A stretch of DNA of 64,000 bases from Physcousia sp015060555 (GCA_015060555.1 SUYG01000037.1:1-64000); one strand, 5' to 3'; shown: positions 42,128 to 51,199, numbered from the stretch's first letter. Notes: generated from the letters alone by a model not told the origin. Numbers and translations: made by a program.

Positions 42128-43251
42128 AAACCAATTGGCTGGCATTCTTTCTATATATTCTCATCAACAGTCTGTTTATCTTAAAATACGGACTGCGATT
42201 GCTGCCTTGGTATGCCGTCATAGCTGCTTGTTTACTTTATGGTAGCATCGTTGCATTAGGCAATAAATACAAATACCTGATTACTAAACTCTCCTATTTG
42301 AATATTCAACGAGGCACTACGTTCATCGCCATCATCATCTGCCTTTTATTTCTTCTTGCCTTCCAATATATTCCTGATCCAATGACCATTCAGGTGGATC
42401 GCTGGTCAGCCATTCACAATTTCCTTTTTAATCTCACTCATGGCATCTATCCCTATGCCGCCCAAACACATTTAGACGGCTACGGCTCTCCCTTTCCTGT
42501 GTGGCAGCTCTTTCATCTGCCTTTCTACCTGATGGGGAATGTGGGACTGTCTTTCATTGCCGGCATTCTACTTTTCGTTCATTCACTTTCCTTACATCTA
42601 AAAGATAAAGAAGAAAATATAGCCTTCGTCTTTCTCGCTTGCTCACCGGCTTTCATCTATGAAGTCTTTGTGCGCAGCGACCTGATGACAAATTTCATGG
42701 TGAGCATGAGCATCTTGCTCTATTGCATTCACTATCGCCTCACCATCCAAAAGAATCCTCAGCTCTTAGGAATCATCGTAGGACTGATGATGAGCACACG
42801 CTTCTCTGCCATCATCCCCTTCTGCATCTATTACTTCTATGACTTCTTTTATGCAAAGCTTCGCCAGCAAATCATTTTCCTTTCTCTCGTCATCTTCACC
42901 TTCTGCATCACCTTCCTTCCCTTCTTATTTTGGGACAGTCAGATGCTACTCTTCTTTGAATACAATCCTTTCATTCTGCAAACCAGACAAGGCCATCCAC
43001 TGGACTTACTCTTATTGATTCCTGTTGGAATAGCACTTTCCTTTTGGCAGCAGAAACAATACAATCGCCACTTCATAGCCTCCGCTGTCATGCTCTTTTT
43101 GTTGGTGACCGTCACCTTCACGCACACGATGTTCATCAACAACAGTTGGACAGAACTCTTTGACTCCACCTTCGACATCACGTATTTTGGGATGGCTCTT
43201 CCTTTCTTATGTGCTGCCTTATCACAGTTACCTTGTTCACAACGTTGTTGA
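42124..43251 (+). CDS. Multi-pass membrane protein, GT-C glycosyltransferase-like
   Basis: The 375-residue protein has about ten membrane helices. The first large loop carries DRWSAIHNFLFNLTHGIYPY followed by a GYGSPFPVWQ segment, a pattern seen in polyprenol-dependent GT-C type mannosyl/glucosyl transferases of the GT87/GT39 kind. A likely role is adding a sugar to a cell-envelope glycan. The assignment rests on this loop and topology and is moderate. It overlaps the acyltransferase fragment by ATGA and ends 247 bases before nadA. Codon use is AT-richer than in neighbours. Confidence 0.6.
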   Translation: MKTNWLAFFLYILINSLFILKYGLRLLPWYAVIAACLLYGSIVALGNKYKYLITKLSYLNIQRGTTFIAIIICLLFLLAFQYIPDPMTIQVDRWSAIHNFLFNLTHGIYPYAAQTHLDGYGSPFPVWQLFHLPFYLMGNVGLSFIAGILLFVHSLSLHLKDKEENIAFVFLACSPAFIYEVFVRSDLMTNFMVSMSILLYCIHYRLTIQKNPQLLGIIVGLMMSTRFSAIIPFCIYYFYDFFYAKLRQQIIFLSLVIFTFCITFLPFLFWDSQMLLFFEYNPFILQTRQGHPLDLLLLIPVGIALSFWQQKQYNRHFIASAVMLFLLVTVTFTHTMFINNSWTELFDSTFDITYFGMALPFLCAALSQLPCSQRC

Positions 43252-43406
43252 AAAGCATTTGTCAACTTTTCATAACTTCATCAGCAGTGAACAAAAAACA
43301 CTACCTGTCAAGATAAGAATACATGCAAATAACTTAGCAGAAACTTTTAAAATACTTTTCAACCATTTTTTTTAAGTTATTGACAATCTATATCACTGAA
43401 AAAGTG

Positions 43407-43414
43407 TACCTTTG
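43407..43414 (+). promoter_or_regulatory. -7 box TACCTTTG of nadA
   Basis: GTGTACCTTTGCAGAG lies about 85 bases before the nadA ATG. A TTG at 43380-43382 is slightly far (24 bases) for a -33 element. Confidence 0.65.
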
Positions 43415-43498
43415 CAGAGTTATCGACAGTTTTAACAACCTATATACATCAACATTCACTTTTTTTTCGAAAAAAAAATAAACAAAGATATTTATACT

Positions 43499-44458
43499 AT
43501 GTCAACAACTGAACTCAAAGAAGCCATTCGCAAGATGGCACGTGAAAAGAATGCTGTCATCATGGCGCATTACTATGTGGATGGTCAGGTACAGGACATC
43601 GCTGACTTCATCGGTGACAGCCTGGCTCTGGCGCAGCAGGCGGCAAAAACCTCTGCAGACATCATTGTGCTTTGTGGCGTGCATTTCATGGGGGAGACAG
43701 CTGCTATCCTCTGCCCTGACAAGAAAGTTCTCGTGCCAGATTCTTCGGCTACGTGTTCACTCGCAGAGAGCTGTCCGGCAGACGAGTTCGCGAAGTTCGT
43801 GGCACAACACCCTGGACATACTGTCATCAGCTATGTAAATACCACTGCTGCTACAAAAGCAGTCACTGACATTGTCGTCACCAGCAGCAATGCACGTCAA
43901 ATCGTGGAGTCATTGCCTAAGGACACTCCTATTATCTTCGGGCCTGATCAGAATTTGGGTAATTACATCAATTCCATTACAGGACGCCAGATGGTGCTGT
44001 GGAACGGCGCTTGCCATGTTCACGCACGCTTCAGCGTAGAGAAAATTCTTGCCCTGAAAGCTGAACATCCGAATGCCAAGGTGCTTGTACATCCCGAGTG
44101 CAAGGGGGCTGTCGTAAAACTTGCTGATAAGGTGGGCAGTACGGCTGCATTGCTTAAATATGCCATAGAAGACGATGCCACAGAGTTCATCGTGGCCACC
44201 GAAAGCGGAATTCTTCATGAAATGCAGAAGAAGGCACCTCAGAAGACTTTCATACCCGCTCCACCAGACGAAGCGCTCGTGGAAACGCCCGAAGGAAAAC
44301 GCTCTTGTGCCTGCAACGAATGTGAGTATATGAAGCTCGTAACCCTCGAAAAGGTATATCGCTGTCTGCGCGATGAGCAACCCGTCGTAACGGTGGATTC
44401 GGAGATAGCTGCTAAAGCTATCAAACCCATTGAAAGAATGTTGGAATTGAGTAAGTAA
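43499..44458 (+). CDS. nadA: Quinolinate synthase A
   Basis: The 319-residue [4Fe-4S] enzyme condenses iminoaspartate with dihydroxyacetone phosphate to quinolinate in NAD synthesis. The three cluster cysteines are in the conserved places: CGVHFMGETAAILCP (near residue 80-100), HPECKG (near 200) and CACNECEYMK (near 281-290). The substrate-binding segment PDQNLGNYI is near 141-149. It heads a group with the RNA methyltransferase, eight bases downstream. No nadB or nadC is seen nearby. Confidence 0.95.
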   Translation: MSTTELKEAIRKMAREKNAVIMAHYYVDGQVQDIADFIGDSLALAQQAAKTSADIIVLCGVHFMGETAAILCPDKKVLVPDSSATCSLAESCPADEFAKFVAQHPGHTVISYVNTTAATKAVTDIVVTSSNARQIVESLPKDTPIIFGPDQNLGNYINSITGRQMVLWNGACHVHARFSVEKILALKAEHPNAKVLVHPECKGAVVKLADKVGSTAALLKYAIEDDATEFIVATESGILHEMQKKAPQKTFIPAPPDEALVETPEGKRSCACNECEYMKLVTLEKVYRCLRDEQPVVTVDSEIAAKAIKPIERMLELSK

Positions 44459-44466
44459 TAGATAGC

Positions 44467-45120
44467 ATGGAATTTCAATTCAATAAGGACTATTTGTCAG
44501 ATGAAACTACTCCCCGCCCTGCAAGGGAGGGGCAAGGGGGAGGGTCCTTATATCGCAAACTGAAAATAACTGAGATGAACCGCATCAGCGTGCAGCAGTT
44601 TCATGATGCCGAGAAACTGCCGCTCGTCGTGGTACTTGATGGCGTGCGATCATTGTATAACGTAGGCAGTGTCTTTCGCACTGCTGATGCCTTTCGTCTT
44701 ACTGGCGTTGTACTCTGTGGCATCACTGCTACACCCCCCAATGCAGAGATTCATAAGACTGCGTTGGGCGCTGAGGACAGCGTAGCATGGAAACACTTCA
44801 ACGACACCATGGAAGCTGTCCGATGGCTCCGTGATGAAGGCTATACGCTGCTGGCCATCGAACAATGCGAAGGCAGCACCATGCTCAATGACTTTCATCC
44901 AAATATTTCAAAAGCACCAAAAAGTCTCCCCTCACGGGGAAATTTAGAGGGGTCCAAATATGCTGTCATCTTAGGCAATGAAGTCAAAGGTGTTCAGCAA
45001 TGTGTGGTCGATGCGTGCGACGGATGCATAGAAATTCCTCAGTTTGGCACCAAACATTCCATGAATGTAAGCGTAACAGCTGGCATCATCATCTGGCATT
45101 TCGCACAACAGAGGCTGTAG
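44467..45120 (+). CDS. SpoU/TrmH family RNA 2'-O-methyltransferase
   Basis: The 217-residue product has the SPOUT knotted fold: motif 1 VRSLYNVGSVFRTADAF (near residues 62-78), motif 2 ILGNEVKGV (near 170-178) and motif 3 IEIPQFGTKHSMNVSVTAGI (near 188-208). It probably methylates a tRNA or rRNA ribose. Two GC-rich palindromic elements are read in frame: near residues 14-28 (TTPRPAREGQGGGS), creating an N-terminal extension, and near 152-164 (KSLPSRGNLEGS), in a loop before motif 2. An internal ATG at 44575 (MNRISVQQF) is the start expected from relatives; either could be used. Loop placement suggests the enzyme still folds. Confidence 0.88.
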   Translation: MEFQFNKDYLSDETTPRPAREGQGGGSLYRKLKITEMNRISVQQFHDAEKLPLVVVLDGVRSLYNVGSVFRTADAFRLTGVVLCGITATPPNAEIHKTALGAEDSVAWKHFNDTMEAVRWLRDEGYTLLAIEQCEGSTMLNDFHPNISKAPKSLPSRGNLEGSKYAVILGNEVKGVQQCVVDACDGCIEIPQFGTKHSMNVSVTAGIIIWHFAQQRL

Positions 45121-45121
45121 T

Positions 45122-45835
45122 ATGAGAACTTTTCTTTTACTTTTCATTCTTGCATTTTTTACGCTTCACTCCTTCGCACAATCTACACATTGGCGAATAG
45201 AAGCTGAATCGCCTCTGACACGCGTTCTTTTACGCTGTGATACACTCGACATCACTTCCCCTAAAGGTCTCTCCCTGTGGTGGAATAAACCCCTCACAGC
45301 GCCTTGTACAATCTCGTATAGTGCTTGCGTAGTCATGGAGAATGGTCCCTATGATCGCCTCTCAGACCTCAACTGCTTCTGGATGGCCTCCTCTCCTCTC
45401 CCTAATAATGAAGAGATATCTAATGTAACCACTCCCCTCTCCAAGGGGAGAGGGGTTGGGGGTGAGGTCTTCTCTGGCGCCTTCCTCGATTACTACCGTC
45501 TGCAATGCTATTATCTCGGCTATGGTGGAAATCACAACACCACAACACGCTTCCGTCGCTACAATGGCGACACTCTTGCCATTAAAGACCCTTCCCATCG
45601 TCCTCCTATCATTAAGGAATACACGGACTCAGCTCATCTTTTGAAACCGAACCACTGGTATTCGGTTCGCATAGAGGTTCTCGAAGATGGTCACACTCAC
45701 TACTTCCTCGACGAAGAACTCTTGGTGGATTATCGGGATCCCTCTCCCCTACTCCACGGCTGGTTTGCGTTCCGAACTACATGGAGTCACACGCGTTTCA
45801 CTGGTTTCCGAATAGAAGAATCAACACAGCATTAA
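45122..45835 (+). CDS. Secreted DUF6250-type protein
   Basis: The 237-residue product has a signal peptide (MRTFLLLFILAFFTLHSFAQ) and a single beta-rich domain resembling DUF6250/LamG-like modules found beside polysaccharide lyases and hydrolases in Bacteroidales (DLNCFWMAS near residues 80-88, GYGGNHNTTTRFRRY near 133-147, a C-terminal LHGWFAFRTTWSHTRFTGFRI strand pair). A carbohydrate-related periplasmic or outer-membrane role is likely; catalysis is not evident. Residues about 103-117 (TTPLSKGRGVGGE) come from a GC-rich palindromic element. It begins one base after the methyltransferase stop. Confidence 0.7.
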   Translation: MRTFLLLFILAFFTLHSFAQSTHWRIEAESPLTRVLLRCDTLDITSPKGLSLWWNKPLTAPCTISYSACVVMENGPYDRLSDLNCFWMASSPLPNNEEISNVTTPLSKGRGVGGEVFSGAFLDYYRLQCYYLGYGGNHNTTTRFRRYNGDTLAIKDPSHRPPIIKEYTDSAHLLKPNHWYSVRIEVLEDGHTHYFLDEELLVDYRDPSPLLHGWFAFRTTWSHTRFTGFRIEESTQH

Positions 45836-45852
45836 ACAATATTTTTTAAACC

Positions 45853-46356
45853 ATGAAGGAAATATATTTCGCCGGCGGTTGCTTCTGGGGCACCGAACAT
45901 TTCTTCAAACTGATACACGGTGTCACAAACACCGAAGTAGGCTTTGCCAATGGCAACACGGATCACCCTACCTATAAAGAGGTTTATACGGACACCACTG
46001 GTTATGCCGAAACGGTGCATGTCGTCTATGATGAACATATTGCCGACCTGGAGTTTCTGCTGAACATGTTCTTCAAAGCCATTGACCCCACCAGCCTGAA
46101 CCGCCAGGGACATGACGAGGGAACACGTTACCGCACGGGGGTTTACTATACCGATGAATCTGACCTTCCCATCATCCGTAAGGTCTTTGCCCAGCAGCAG
46201 AAGCTCCTCTCCCACCCTATCGTCGTCGAGGTGGAACCGCTGCGTAATTTCTACGCTGCCGAGGACTACCACCAGGACTATCTCGATAAGAATCCTGATG
46301 GCTACTGCCACCTGCCACTCGAACTCTTCGCCTTCGCTCGTCAGGCACGGAAATAA
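45853..46356 (+). CDS. msrA: Peptide methionine sulfoxide reductase A
   Basis: The 167-residue enzyme reduces methionine-S-sulfoxide in proteins. The catalytic Cys is in FAGGCFWGTEHFF (Cys near residue 10) and the family segments TGYAETV, HDEGTRYRTGVYY (with the E/Y residues) and AEDYHQDYL are present. There is no signal peptide. Its stop overlaps the convergent HD-domain gene by 16 bases. Confidence 0.94.
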   Translation: MKEIYFAGGCFWGTEHFFKLIHGVTNTEVGFANGNTDHPTYKEVYTDTTGYAETVHVVYDEHIADLEFLLNMFFKAIDPTSLNRQGHDEGTRYRTGVYYTDESDLPIIRKVFAQQQKLLSHPIVVEVEPLRNFYAAEDYHQDYLDKNPDGYCHLPLELFAFARQARK

Positions 46357-46961
46357 TCATCGAAAAGCTGACTCAGATGCGGTTCATCATCTATTATCTT
46401 CCGCAGCTGTTCCAGCCGTGCTGCATTCGGGGAATCCTCAAACCACAGCTTCAGATAGCCGCCTCTTCCGTATTTCTCTTTCAGGTGCGACACCATCCGC
46501 TCGTAGTGCTGCTCCCTGCTGAGTTCTGGATAATGGTCCATTCCATATTGAATGGTTCGCAGCACAATGGTGACAGGGTCTATGTAGCGGTCGGCCTCTG
46601 CAACAATACGTCCGTATATGCTCCTCGGAGCGTGCTCGGCTGAAGCACGGTGGTCTTCGGCAGCCTCTGCCATCGTCCTGATCTGTGCTTCCGTGAACCA
46701 CTTCTTCAGATGGTCATCCGTCTGGATGATGTGGGCTGACACCTGATGATGAAGCTCGCGGCCTTCACACAATCCCGTATCGTGGTAGGCAGCGATGGCA
46801 TACACCATATTGACATCTACATCCTGATGCTCCGCTATCTCCATACTCTGCCGGATTACCATCTCAACATGGTCGCGTTGATGTGCCTTGTCGAAATGGT
46901 CGTATCGCGGTATGATAGCCTCCTCAATGTATGCCTGCAGGTCCTTGCTGAGCGCTTTCAT
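46341..46961 (-). CDS. HD domain phosphohydrolase-like protein
   Basis: The 206-residue protein has HD-superfamily metal ligands: RDHVEMVI (His near residue 30), AAYHDTGL (His-Asp near 57-58) and a later EDHRASAEHAP segment with Asp/His. Such proteins hydrolyse phosphate esters of nucleotides or similar; the substrate is not known. It is the last gene of a tightly packed minus-strand trio with four-base overlaps (pgeF, SDR, this gene). It ends convergently within msrA. Confidence 0.82.
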   Translation of the reverse strand: MKALSKDLQAYIEEAIIPRYDHFDKAHQRDHVEMVIRQSMEIAEHQDVDVNMVYAIAAYHDTGLCEGRELHHQVSAHIIQTDDHLKKWFTEAQIRTMAEAAEDHRASAEHAPRSIYGRIVAEADRYIDPVTIVLRTIQYGMDHYPELSREQHYERMVSHLKEKYGRGGYLKLWFEDSPNAARLEQLRKIIDDEPHLSQLFDDYFRA

Positions 46962-47704
46962 AATTTAATGATTCGCCATAAGCATCTTGGGATGAGACGC
47001 CAGAAGGCGGTGAGAATACGATAACGCCAGTCGATGATGCGGACACTACGTTTCTTATTGATAGAACGTACAATCTCACGCGCAACCTTCTCAGGGCGCA
47101 TCAGCATGGGATAAGGGAAACTGTCGTTGAGGAGCGCTGTATCAACAAAACCGGGACGGATGTCCGTAATCTTGATCGACAGTCCGCGCTGGTGTGCCTG
47201 CTGCTCAAGGGCTTCGAGATATGTGGCCTGAAGCGCTTTGGTGGCTGAGTAGGAAGGTGCAGGACCCAGACCTTTCGTGCCGGCAATAGAACTGATGGCG
47301 GCGATATGCCCCTCCACCGATCCCTCACCTGTTAGGGAGGGGAGATTGGCAAAATAGCGGTACGCTGCTCCTATCATACGCGTAAAGCCTACAGCGTTAG
47401 TCTCTACGGTTTGGAGTTCTATGCCGGGCTCCAATGTGCGGTTTTGCTTGCCGATGCCCGAGACATGGACATAGAGATGCATCCCTCCGAGACGTTCTAT
47501 AAGGGACATCAACCGTTCTTCAGAATCTGCCTTTGTGATGTCTATGGTCATCACTTCCACGCGCTCCGGTGCCTCGCTTTTTAATTCCATCAACAGCTCT
47601 TCACGTCGGGCTGCAATGCCTATCTTCCAGCCTTCTGACAGCAGCTGTCGTGCCACCTCAAAACCAATACCGGAACTGGCTCCTACAATTATTGCTTTCT
47701 TCAT
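46958..47704 (-). CDS. Short-chain dehydrogenase/reductase
   Basis: The 248-residue NAD(P)-dependent oxidoreductase has the cofactor motif GASSGIGFEVA (near residues 8-18), the catalytic Ser in ISSIAG and Tyr-x-x-x-Lys in PSYSATK (near 148-154). Its substrate is unknown. Residues about 118-128 (NLPSLTGEGSVEG) derive from a GC-rich palindromic element, located before the catalytic serine strand, where SDRs normally have a helix-to-strand turn. The start overlaps the pgeF stop and the stop overlaps the HD gene start, each by four bases. Confidence 0.87.
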   Translation of the reverse strand: MKKAIIVGASSGIGFEVARQLLSEGWKIGIAARREELLMELKSEAPERVEVMTIDITKADSEERLMSLIERLGGMHLYVHVSGIGKQNRTLEPGIELQTVETNAVGFTRMIGAAYRYFANLPSLTGEGSVEGHIAAISSIAGTKGLGPAPSYSATKALQATYLEALEQQAHQRGLSIKITDIRPGFVDTALLNDSFPYPMLMRPEKVAREIVRSINKKRSVRIIDWRYRILTAFWRLIPRCLWRIIKL

Positions 47705-48456
47705 TGTTCGTTGATCATTATTCCTGTAAACATACGGCCGCTGTTGATGCCCAGACGGCGGGCAGAGAAGAAGCGGGCGTAGTGCGCGTAGGTGCAGAGG
47801 CCGCTGACTTGTATAGCCTTTTCTTGTACGCCGACTTGCGTGAGCTGCCAGGCGTTGGCGCGCCATAGGTCGATATGCCATTTCCGCGTCGCCGGATGGC
47901 GATAGGCGATGTCGTTCATGGGAAAGCCTGCTTCAGCAAAGGCTTCATAGACCTCCTCTCCCACCTCGAAGGCCTCCGGTCCGATACTGGGGCCTATCAC
48001 GCAGGCCACATCTTCGGCCTTCGTGCCGTAGGTCTCCTGCATCGCCTTGAGCGTCAGCACGCCGATGAGCGCCACCGTGCCTCGCCAACCAGCGTGAGCC
48101 GCAGCTATGGTATCTGTGCGCTGGTCATGCATCAACAGCGGCACGCAGTCAGCCGTGGAAACCCCTATGCACACCCCTTTAAGCCGCGTGATGAGCGCAT
48201 CCGTCTCCTCAAAAGCCCCTCCCAGATTCTGCTCCGTCACTTCTTCTATGCGCACGCTATGCACCTGTCTCGGCACAATCAGCCGGCTGGTCGGAATCCC
48301 CAGTTGCTCACATAGCTGTTCCCTACACCTCCGCACATGCTCCCCCTCATCCCCGCAGTAGTGCGTGATGTTGAATCCGTCGTAAGGCGCTGTCGCCTCC
48401 GTGCAGTGCCGCTCTGTGGAGAAGGCGGTGATATGTTCAGCAAGTGCGTAAGTCAT
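47701..48456 (-). CDS. pgeF: Purine nucleoside phosphorylase / laccase-domain protein (YfiH/PgeF family)
   Basis: The 251-residue protein has the family's metal-site residues: a His in VPRQVHSV, the Cys in STADCVPLL and the His in AAHAGWRGT. Members were named polyphenol oxidases, but show purine nucleoside phosphorylase/adenosine deaminase activity, and in E. coli act as a peptidoglycan editing factor. I chose the start at 48456, 13 bases from a TATCTTTG box; a longer reading crosses the promoter and is rejected. First gene of the trio. Confidence 0.9.
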   Translation of the reverse strand: MTYALAEHITAFSTERHCTEATAPYDGFNITHYCGDEGEHVRRCREQLCEQLGIPTSRLIVPRQVHSVRIEEVTEQNLGGAFEETDALITRLKGVCIGVSTADCVPLLMHDQRTDTIAAAHAGWRGTVALIGVLTLKAMQETYGTKAEDVACVIGPSIGPEAFEVGEEVYEAFAEAGFPMNDIAYRHPATRKWHIDLWRANAWQLTQVGVQEKAIQVSGLCTYAHYARFFSARRLGINSGRMFTGIMINEQ

Positions 48457-48468
48457 ACTTCTGTGCCG

Positions 48469-48476
48469 CAAAGATA
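48469..48476 (-). promoter_or_regulatory. -7 box TATCTTTG of the pgeF operon
   Basis: On the minus strand GTTGTATCTTTGCGGCAC lies 12 bases before the chosen pgeF start. Confidence 0.7.
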
Positions 48477-48631
48477 CAACTAATAATGGAAAGAGAAGAA
48501 GGAGAAGGGCGAAACCAATAGAAAATCTGTGCTTTTTGGTGTAAAAAGTGCAGGAAATGTTGGAAGAATGCGCCAGAATGCTTTCCTTTGCAGAGACGAA
48601 AGTCAACTATTCCAACGTTTGAATTACGCTT

Positions 48632-49552
48632 ATGAGTTCATTGCGATATGCCGTCATCGGGATGGGGGCCATAGGAGGCTTCTATGGTGCCAAGCTGGCT
48701 CGCGCCGGGCGCGAGGTGCATTTCCTGTCACATAGTGATTATGAATATGTCCTGTCCCACGGACTGCACATCACCTCCTGCGATGGAGATTTCTCTTTGC
48801 TGCATATCAACGCTTACGGCAGTCCCGACGAGATGCCCGTGGCTGATGTGGTGATTGTGGGCTTGAAGACGACGAACGAACATCTGCTCCGCACGTTGCT
48901 GCCTCCCCTACTCCACCCCGGCACCCTCGTCATCCTCATTCAGAATGGCATCGGTGTTGAAGCCGATGTGCAGTCGTGGTTCCCCGACCTCGCCCTTGCG
49001 GCAGGCCTCGCTTTCATCTGCTCTGCCAAGACAGAGCCCGGGCACGTCCATCACCAGTGCTACGGCAGCATCAACCTGGGCAACTATTCCTGTCGGGACG
49101 AAGCCCTCTTCCAGACCGTTCTCGCAGACTTCTGCGATGCCGGCATCGATGCCCACGAAGTGGATTACTTAGAGGCACGTTGGCGGAAGGCCGTCTGGAA
49201 TATGCCCTTCAATGGCATGACCGTGGCCCTGCAGACCCAGACCAACCAGCTCCTCGCCCACCCCGCCACGCGCCAGCTCATCTACGAGCAGATGATGGAA
49301 GTCATCGGTGCTGCCAACGCCCTCGGCGTCAGCGCCCTCGATGAGTCCTTTGCCCAGAAGATGATGCAGATGACTGATGAGATGGTCCCCTACTCACCCT
49401 CCATGCGTCTTGACTTCGACTTCCACCGCCCCATGGAGATCCACTATCTCTACACGCGCCCCATCGCCGAGGCCCGTGCCGCAGGCTTCGCCATGCCCCG
49501 CCTCGAGATGCTGGAGCGCGAACTCCTGTTCATCGATGCGCGCAACAGATAA
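48632..49552 (+). CDS. panE: Ketopantoate reductase family protein (PanE/ApbA)
   Basis: The 306-residue NADPH-dependent reductase converts 2-dehydropantoate to pantoate in pantothenate synthesis. The nucleotide-binding motif is IGMGAIGGFYG (near residues 8-18), with the catalytic lysine in WRKAVWNMPFNG (near 186) and the conserved S-M-R-LD-F segment (SPSMRLDFDF near 252-261). It has a weak -7 candidate (TTTCCTTTG, about 48582). Paralogues exist in this family, so panE function is probable rather than certain. Confidence 0.88.
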   Translation: MSSLRYAVIGMGAIGGFYGAKLARAGREVHFLSHSDYEYVLSHGLHITSCDGDFSLLHINAYGSPDEMPVADVVIVGLKTTNEHLLRTLLPPLLHPGTLVILIQNGIGVEADVQSWFPDLALAAGLAFICSAKTEPGHVHHQCYGSINLGNYSCRDEALFQTVLADFCDAGIDAHEVDYLEARWRKAVWNMPFNGMTVALQTQTNQLLAHPATRQLIYEQMMEVIGAANALGVSALDESFAQKMMQMTDEMVPYSPSMRLDFDFHRPMEIHYLYTRPIAEARAAGFAMPRLEMLERELLFIDARNR

Positions 49553-49605
49553 TGACCCGTTCTGCCCTCCAATGATGTGCAGGGTGAAGTCTCCCAAAAT
49601 GTAGA

Positions 49606-49661
49606 AAATCTGAAGTGCCACTTCAGATTTTCACTGAATATTTGAAGTAGCACTTCAGTTT
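49606..49661 (+). terminator. Nested palindromes after panE
   Basis: TGAAGTGCCACTTCA and TGAAGTAGCACTTCA are each near-palindromic and also pair with one another around ATTTTCACTGAATATT, followed by GTTTTTCTGCC. This fits a terminator. Confidence 0.65.
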
Positions 49662-49689
49662 TTCTGCCTTTTTCTTGCGATAGTTAAGA

Positions 49690-49726
49690 AATCCCATTAC
49701 CGAGTGTTCAGCAATGGGATTCTTTT
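49690..49726. terminator. Second hairpin, convergent region
   Basis: AATCCCATT (49690-49698) pairs with AATGGGATT (49713-49721), followed by CTTTTG on the plus strand. It separates panE from the convergent MauE-like gene. Confidence 0.65.
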
Positions 49727-49764
49727 GAGAATAAGTTGATTAGATTATTTTCAGAGGTGACAAT

Positions 49765-50661
49765 CTATTTTTTATGAAACAATAAAAAGGGAGATGGCAA
49801 TCCGCCTGTTATAATCTTGGTTACTCGATTATTTTCTATAAAGAAAGCCGTGGGTGTTGCTTCAACAAATGCAACGCTATCTCTAATAATTTCTTGACAA
49901 TATATTTCAGGGTACGATTCCTTAAAAAACAATGAGAGTGAATCTGTCTCAGATTGTGTTGTAGTACATAAGGCATAGCAAAGCACGCTATCCACAAAGT
50001 TATTTTCAACATACGCCTTGTAGTTCTCTATCGAATTCCAACAATGCTGGCATTGATATGACATAAATAATACCAGCTTGCTCTTGTCATCAGTTCCGAC
50101 AAATCTTTCTAAAGGAGTTTCCGAGACATTTTTCCCTTCAAAAGGATGAGTTACTTTATCATATTTCTTTATCCGAAATGTCATTCCAGCGGCAAAGATG
50201 GAAGGAATCATAACTGTCAACAGAATTACCACCTTCCATTGTGCAATAGAGTTAGATGCTGTTTGTTCAAAAAATATAATATACACCAACATGATTATCA
50301 AAGTGAAATTTCTTAAGTATGTTATCGTTGGCGTGGATTTAACCAGATTGGCAAAGCAACCGCAGTCCTCTACAGAGTTAACAAAATAGCCATAGGTATA
50401 CACCCCGGTAAAAATCAAGAGCATACATAGGGAGAGTATCGCTGTAGTTCTTTGCATTATGTTCAATATAAAGGATAAACCAAGAAATATCTCTAACAAG
50501 ATAATAAACGGAGCTAAATATTGGCAAAAAGACAGCCCGTATTGTATTATCAAATTCTGAAATGCTGCCACATCAAGCAGTTTGATAAATCCAGAAGATA
50601 AAAAGATGAGACCTACAAGGATGCTCAAGATCCTAGGAATACTGTTTATTTTCATTGACAT
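49765..50661 (-). CDS. MauE/DoxX-like membrane protein fused to a thioredoxin-like domain
   Basis: The 298-residue protein has four membrane helices in its first ~150 residues (LSILVGLIFLSSGFIKLLD; YLAPFIILLEIFLGLSFIL; further helices) and a CGC pair in the VEDCGCFANL segment, as in MauE-type redox membrane proteins. The C-terminal ~140 residues look thioredoxin-like and carry a CxxC motif in SYQCQHCWNSIENY (Cys near 203 and 206). It likely moves disulfide electrons across the membrane. The small lipoprotein upstream in the same orientation (77 bases away) has several cysteines and is the obvious candidate partner. Confidence 0.78.
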   Translation of the reverse strand: MSMKINSIPRILSILVGLIFLSSGFIKLLDVAAFQNLIIQYGLSFCQYLAPFIILLEIFLGLSFILNIMQRTTAILSLCMLLIFTGVYTYGYFVNSVEDCGCFANLVKSTPTITYLRNFTLIIMLVYIIFFEQTASNSIAQWKVVILLTVMIPSIFAAGMTFRIKKYDKVTHPFEGKNVSETPLERFVGTDDKSKLVLFMSYQCQHCWNSIENYKAYVENNFVDSVLCYALCTTTQSETDSLSLFFKESYPEIYCQEIIRDSVAFVEATPTAFFIENNRVTKIITGGLPSPFLLFHKK

Positions 50662-50738
50662 CTATTGAAAAGCCATTGGGTGATATAAAGCACCCAATGG
50701 CTCGATTAAAGGTGGATATATAAAATGTGGACTATAGA

Positions 50739-51002
50739 CTATTTCTCATAGCATGTCCAGTGGTATTTAGATGAATCTGTTTCATCTCCTCCGACATGGC
50801 TTACGATATCTCTAAAGGAGAGAGATCTACACTCTTTACTACCTTGACCCATAGATACTGTGAGAGTTTCTCCTGTCACATCCCATGTAACTAAACACTC
50901 ACAGCTATATTTCTTTTCGTCGTCATCTTTGCTGCAGGCGGCAAAGACGGAGACAATAGTCATTCCCAATAAAATTCCAAAATAAATAGATAGATTTTTC
51001 AT
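50739..51002 (-). CDS. Small cysteine-containing lipoprotein
   Basis: The 87-residue product has a lipoprotein signal (GMTIVSVFAACSKDDD, Cys near residue 23). The mature ~65 residues hold four further cysteines in CECLVTW, KECRSL and HWTCYEK, suggesting disulfide bonds. No known domain is recognised. It precedes the MauE/thioredoxin-like gene, so the pair probably forms one transcript. Similar small secreted proteins next to MauE-like genes occur in Bacteroidales. Confidence 0.68.
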   Translation of the reverse strand: MKNLSIYFGILLGMTIVSVFAACSKDDDEKKYSCECLVTWDVTGETLTVSMGQGSKECRSLSFRDIVSHVGGDETDSSKYHWTCYEK

Positions 51003-51199
51003 GTGATTTATTATTAAAATTTTGCCTCCACTTAACGGCTATCGGCATTCTCCAACTATGGTACCAATCATAATGAAATGCACACAAAAAGAACGTGGAA
51101 CCATTTCGCCCTTTCCTTTCAACGATGTGCATACTAAACTATTTCGTATGTTTCATGCGCTTATCATTTTAGATGTTCATAATGGTTAAGCAGCGGCAA
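51003..51199. other. Intergenic region without recognisable gene
   Basis: AT-rich upstream region of the small lipoprotein. I see no clear -7 box, hairpin or repeat word. Confidence 0.5.
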
